A stretch of 64,000 nucleotides of DNA from Anoplopoma fimbria (Eukaryota; Chordata; Actinopteri; Perciformes; Anoplopomatidae): NCBI RefSeq assembly GCF_027596085.1, contig NC_072451.1, forward strand, positions 1,484,877 through 1,548,876, written 5' to 3'. Position numbers and translations under genes: made by a program. Shown piece after piece: positions 59,284 through 64,000 of the stretch (its first letter is position 1; each line of letters starts with the position of its first letter). Below the pieces are notes generated by a model. That model saw only the letters and a list, made by a program, of their open reading frames with translations, was not told where the DNA came from and made no database searches.

Positions 59284-59322
<39 letters not shown>
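59284..59322. repeat. (GT)n microsatellite
   Basis: About nineteen GT units, followed by CGCGC. Confidence 0.95.
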
Positions 59323-59329
<7 letters not shown>

Positions 59330-61307
59330 TTCGGTGTCTGTCCGTCTGTCCACTGCTAATCTCACATACGACAAATCAGCCTTAGAATTTTTGATGTGCT
59401 AATTTATGACTATATATGTATGTATGCTAAAGAGATGCAGTGATCACACTTTAAAAAAGAATATATATTATTATTGACTCTTATCCCAGCGTTGACTGCG
59501 GTAAGAAGTAAGAAATCATTTTGTAGTTAAGCTTTAGAAAAAAAGGCACCTTGTTTAACACCATGTAGAAAACACAAACACCTGCAGATTCATTTATAGA
59601 GAATAATCACAATGGCAATGCTCTTCTAAAAAATCCAAATTACTAATTTCCCTCAAATTGTTCAGCCCTCCCTTTAAATAAAGCCGATTAAAAACATGTT
59701 CAGGGACCTGGCTGATGATTGTGAAGAGAGGAAGAAGGGAGCGCGGCGAAGAGGAGTGGGTGAAAATACGTAAAACCATGGGCAGAGGAGGGGAGGAAAG
59801 AATGCTCAAAGTAAGAGGAGATGAAAGAAGGTGAGAGGGGGAGAGGAGAGGAGTAATGGGATCGAGAGGAGGGGTGAAGAAGGCGAGGAGGAAGGAGGGA
59901 GAAGAGGGTGAAAAGAATGAGGGAGCGCTGGAGTGACAATGACGGAGTGAGCGAGCGAGGGAGTGTGAATGAAAGGCCGACGGAGAGGGAAGAATCCATG
60001 TGGAACACAAAAGGAGACAGACGCTGCCACCTCTCGCTGTTCGTCCGGATCTCTCCCTCTCTCCATCTTTCTCCGCCTCCTTCACCTGTCTCTTTATACT
60101 GCTCTTAATTTCTTTCCCTTTTTTAAAAAATCCCTACTTCTCATTTCCTCTTGTGCCGCTCCCCTTTCTCTATCCCTCAGTTCCTTTCTCGAGCTTCCAC
60201 CGTCTCCTCCCTCTTTTCTCTTTCTCCATCCTCCCATTAGCTTCCAAGAGTCTGCCCGCACCAAACCAGCTTGAGCATCCGACGCGTTCTTTTTTTTTTG
60301 TTTTTGGCGTTTGTGTAATGTGAAAAAAGCAGATGTTCCAAAACGGTGTGAAAATACCAACAGGGCGTTTTAGTGTGGACGACGTAAACAAAGCCTTTGG
60401 ATCACCTGAGCGTGCTCAGTAACAACGAGAGGACGACTGGGCTCACGTCTCAGCACAGCATCGTAGGAAATCGCACTGTTCCTCTGTGTAACAGGTGGAA
60501 TCTACGAGGTCAAATTATTATTTTTCCAGCTTTTTTTAGTTGCCCGACAACAGAAACAGAAAAAGAAGAACGACTAAATCTGGAGTTTGGCTCCTTTTAA
60601 AACACAGACCAGGTGATCACAGAGGCAGGATTGGAATGATCTCCAAGTATCTGGGCTCGACTTTCCTTCTCCTGACCAGATGTTTGGCTGTAAAGCACAT
60701 TTCTATCACTGTGTTTAGACATAATTCTACTCTAAAACACTAGTGTGGATGCACATTGTTTTCCAATATAAACAGCATCCAACACTGTCACTCCCCCTTT
60801 TATTCCCTTCCTTCCTTCCTTTCTACCCCTGAACCTCTCCCACTTCTCTCCTTCATCTAATATTTGCCTCACATCCTCAGGAGTCCTCCGCTCGTCTTCT
60901 TCTCCAGTCAATGTCGGCGCATTAAGTGAAAGAAAATCACTCCTCATTTACACTTTCTACTTCTACTTCTTCCTCACCGCTTACTTCTCTCCTCTGCTAT
61001 GATTCGTGGGCTCAACTTTGGCCAACAAACCTGTCGATTTGATGGCATCTGAAAGAGTCGCTCGAGGGGATTTTTTTTTTTTTTTTTTTAAAGGGGGGGG
61101 GATAGGGAGGCAGTGAAGGGTGTAATTGGTTGAGAGAAGTCGGCCGTGGAGAGCATTGTTGGCTGCCTACTGTAGCACGATCTCTCTTTTTATTCATACT
61201 CTGACTCTCTCTCTCCCTTTTCCTCCCTTACTTCTATCACTACATTAACCACTCCCCCTCTCCCCCTTTATCTCCCCCCTCCATGCCTTTCTCCCCTTGC
61301 CAATCGA

Positions 61308-61345
61308 CACTATATGATCAAAAGTATGTGGACACGCATCAGTTG
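61308..61345 (+). mobile_element. Solo terminal fragment of a Tc1/mariner-like element
   Basis: CACTATATGATCAAAAGTAT followed by GTGGACACGCATCAG closely resembles terminal repeats of fish Tc1-like elements. No opposite terminus or transposase is seen nearby, so it is a relic or a chance match. Confidence 0.5.
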
Positions 61346-61572
61346 TTCTCTTTCTCTCTCCCTCTCCTTCATCTTCCCACCTCTCTCTACCTCCTCCCTT
61401 CTCTTTTTTTGTTCCGCCCTCAATTCACAACTCTGATTTTTCTCCCTCACCCCTCGCTTGTCCTCCCCTCCCCTTTTCTCTCACTCTTTCCGGCGTGTCT
61501 CGCTGCAGCTCCATGCTGATAGACCATGAATATCAAATACCTGTGGCACAGCATGGAGGAGGAGAGGAAGGC

Positions 61573-61574
<2 letters not shown>

Positions 61575-61649
<75 letters not shown>

Positions 61650-61786
61650 ACGGAGATGGAGGGAGAAGGCAGGTCTGTATGTCTATAGGTGGATATGTGC
61701 ACAGAACAGCATGTGCACTCACTCAAATGTCATCCCTATATACTGTGCACGTGACCTGCCCAACACACACACACACACACACACAC
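61575..61786. repeat. (GT)n then (CA)n microsatellites
   Basis: (GT)n at 61575-61648 and (AC)n at 61762-61786, opposite in polarity on the same strand. Confidence 0.95.
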
Positions 61787-62051
61787 CGCTGACGTACGAC
61801 AACTCTGGCGTGAAGGGGAAGAATCGATTCACACGCACACACATTCAGGCCCGTCCCCCAAATCAAATCAGCCTCCCCCCCCTCTACCTTTTGGACGATC
61901 TGCACTATGTGGCTCGCTCTTTAGAGCTCCACAACCCACTAGAAACCATTTATAACCTCATCCAACCCCGGGCAATTACACCAGCAGCTGCTCCGTGTCG
62001 CTCGGCGCGTGTGTGTGAGTATACCTTTGTGTGTCGTCGTAGTCATCTACT

Positions 62052-62119
<68 letters not shown>

Positions 62120-62268
62120 GTGCGCCATATGGCTTGTGAGTTTGCAATGTGTGAAAAGGCCCCCAATGTAGTGCATGTAACTGTATCCTGTGAGTGTGTG
62201 TGCTGTATGGGTGGCTGTAATGTGTGTGTGTAAGTGTGTTTAGGTGTGTGTGTGTGTGTGTGTGTGTG
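62052..62268. repeat. (GT)n microsatellites
   Basis: (GT)n at 62052-62117 with one TTT interruption, and (GT)n at 62246-62268. Confidence 0.95.
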
Positions 62269-62526
62269 TTTGGGCCAGGTGGCAGCTTGAAACATCACTT
62301 TAATTAAGCCGGAGAGCCTGTTCCGTGGTAGAATGGCCCTCTCTGATTGACTCGTACGTGCCACCAACAGGCCGCTACACAACACGCAGAGAAAGTATGG
62401 AGCCTGCTGCCACGGAGGTGCAGCCATTAATCACCGCGGCTATCCTGTAGCGCTAATAATGATACAAAAGTTACGTAACTCCTGTAATGACTCCCTGGTA
62501 TGCGAAAAAGAACTACTAGGCACACA

Positions 62527-62800
62527 GAGCAGTGGTGTTCAGATCCTGTGGTAAGTAAAAGCAGCAATATTACAAAGTAAAAGCACCCAATTATAAGTAA
62601 AAGTCTTACATTTACATGTGAAAAGCAAGTAAGTATTATCAGCAATATGTACAAAAATGTCAAAAACAAAGGTTCTCATTTCTGACTTTTATGTAATATT
62701 TTATTATTGGATTACTATTGCTGATGCATTAAAATATTTGCAGGTTCTTAGCTGGTGAAGGTGGTCATTCTTACTACTTTATATACTGTTGGATTATTCA
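62527..62800. repeat. Teleost AGTAAAAGT-type dispersed repeat remnant
   Basis: Recurrent AAGTAAAAG motifs (62551, 62575, 62597) are followed by TTATTATTGGATTACTATTG, CTGATGCATTAA, AGCTGGTGAAGGTGG and ACTACTTTATATACTGTTGG. That order matches a repeat widespread in percomorph genomes. The family name is not recalled. Confidence 0.6.
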
Positions 62801-62894
62801 ATAATAATTGAGTTTATAAAACAATATGATTTGTTCGTAGACATTCATAAAATTGGAGTTAAAAAGTATATATTCCCATCTGAAATAGATTTCT

Positions 62895-63358
62895 GCAATA
62901 TTTTTGTCATATTTGCTCAAAACTGTCACTATATCCTAACAGTGGTACATGAAACAGATGTTCTGTGAAAAAAAAAAATCAGGTTCTTCCGCCATCTTTT
63001 TGGTTCCACCACTACGATAAAAAACAACCAATCAGAGCCGAGGAGTCTCTAACACAGCTGTCAATCACTGTCTGTAAACTCCGATCAAACTGTCAAACTA
63101 GGCAGCACTGCTCCAATTTTTTACATATTTTATGAAACTGTTTAGCTATAAAATTAGAAAGTTTGTGATCCTGGCCGCCAATATTTCAAAAAAGTGTGCA
63201 GCCAAAACCGAGCACCGCCCACGGGTCATTTTACAGTAGACTAAAATATCTTTCATATCATTTGAGTTGTCTGTCTCATGTACTACTGTCGGGATATAGT
63301 GACAGTTTGAGCAAATATGACAACAATATTTTATAAAAGTTACCAACTGCAGCTTTAA
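62895..63358. mobile_element. Inverted-repeat (MITE-like) element, about 460 bp
   Basis: The left arm at about 62899-62960 contains GTCATATTTGCTCAAAACTG followed by TCACTATATCCTAACAGTGG. The right arm at about 63275-63340 contains its reverse complement, ACTACTGTCGGGATATAGTG then ACAGTTTGAGCAAATATGAC. The right end continues to TACCAACTGCAGCTTTAAGG. The matching left terminus is eroded. The interior shows no open frame of note. A non-autonomous DNA element is the simplest reading. Confidence 0.78.
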
Positions 63359-64000
63359 GGAGCATAAAATGCATAAACATAGTCTTAACTGTAATGACAT
63401 GAATGAAAATATGAAAATAAATGACCACACCTCTATATTCAGTGCTGTTTTGTTACATCAATCTCTTAATATATGAATTGGGCTTTAGCATATATGTTTA
63501 AATGAAATATGGCAGAAAATTGTAAAACTCCTGCCCATTGGTAGATGATATGCTTATTATACAATTATTATGCAGAATCATTCATCATTATGCTAATATT
63601 ATTGTCCTTAGATGCTTCTGCACTCTGCTGTTTCATCAGTTATGATCTATAATACTCATGCTGCCTCATGAGCTGCCAACACATGTTCCTCTACGCAGAA
63701 TGCTATATCATGTCATCAAGAGGACCTTCATCATTACACCACAGCGTGCTAACAGATTGCCGTTTTCATAACAGCTTTGTGTGCACAGAGGAGAGGAAAC
63801 GCGCACGTGTGATAGATAGCATCTTGGCACGGTGTTGCCGCCGCATTACTGCCGACACCGCTGATGGCTTTTCAATATAGCGTCGCCGTAATTTTCCCCA
63901 TAAGCCCCGCGTGACTAATGGCGTAAACAATGGAGCCCAATGTTCACGTTATGGAACCATTATGGAACTATCAGGGCCGGCATGTAAAGACGGATGCCTT

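Overview
The window looks like nuclear DNA from a ray-finned (teleost, probably percomorph) fish. It holds phase-correct GT-AG exons separated by large introns, dozens of long (CA)n/(GT)n microsatellites, and remnants of repeat families typical of teleosts. I see no bacterial, viral or organellar genes.

The only protein-coding gene I can support is part of pard3 (PAR-3, the multi-PDZ scaffold of the PAR3-PAR6-aPKC polarity complex). It lies on the minus strand. Ten consecutive internal exons run from 56590 down to 13179. They join with matching phases into 597 uninterrupted codons plus 2 nt. In order they encode PDZ3 (two exons), the PDZ3-aPKC linker, the aPKC-binding/CR3 region with its conserved phospho-acceptor serine, a Ser-rich and then Lys-rich stretch, and the start of the C-terminal coiled-coil region. 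The start codon, N-terminal domain, PDZ1 and PDZ2 must lie beyond 64000. The C-terminal exons and stop must lie before position 1. No promoter, start codon, stop codon or polyA site of the gene is present. The protein is clearly PARD3 rather than PARD3B; which teleost co-ortholog (pard3aa or pard3ab) cannot be decided from sequence reading alone.

Layout by region: 56591-64000 is an upstream intron with purine/pyrimidine blocks, (GT)n tracts and an inverted-repeat element. 40418-56590 holds five exons with introns of 1.3 to 8.0 kb, including a foldback element and a (TA)n tract. 29516-39538 holds three exons, a second, larger foldback element, and a 27-bp minisatellite into which a hAT-type MITE has inserted with a perfect 8-bp target duplication. 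13179-29515 holds two exons, three relatives of one dispersed repeat, and the densest CA-repeat cluster. 1-13178 is a downstream intron with no recognisable exon.

I found no convincing previously undescribed gene system. The noteworthy signals are repeat biology (nested insertion, foldback elements, minisatellite with an open frame), a frame-neutral 45-nt exon, and several complex intronic islands that could be conserved regulatory elements.
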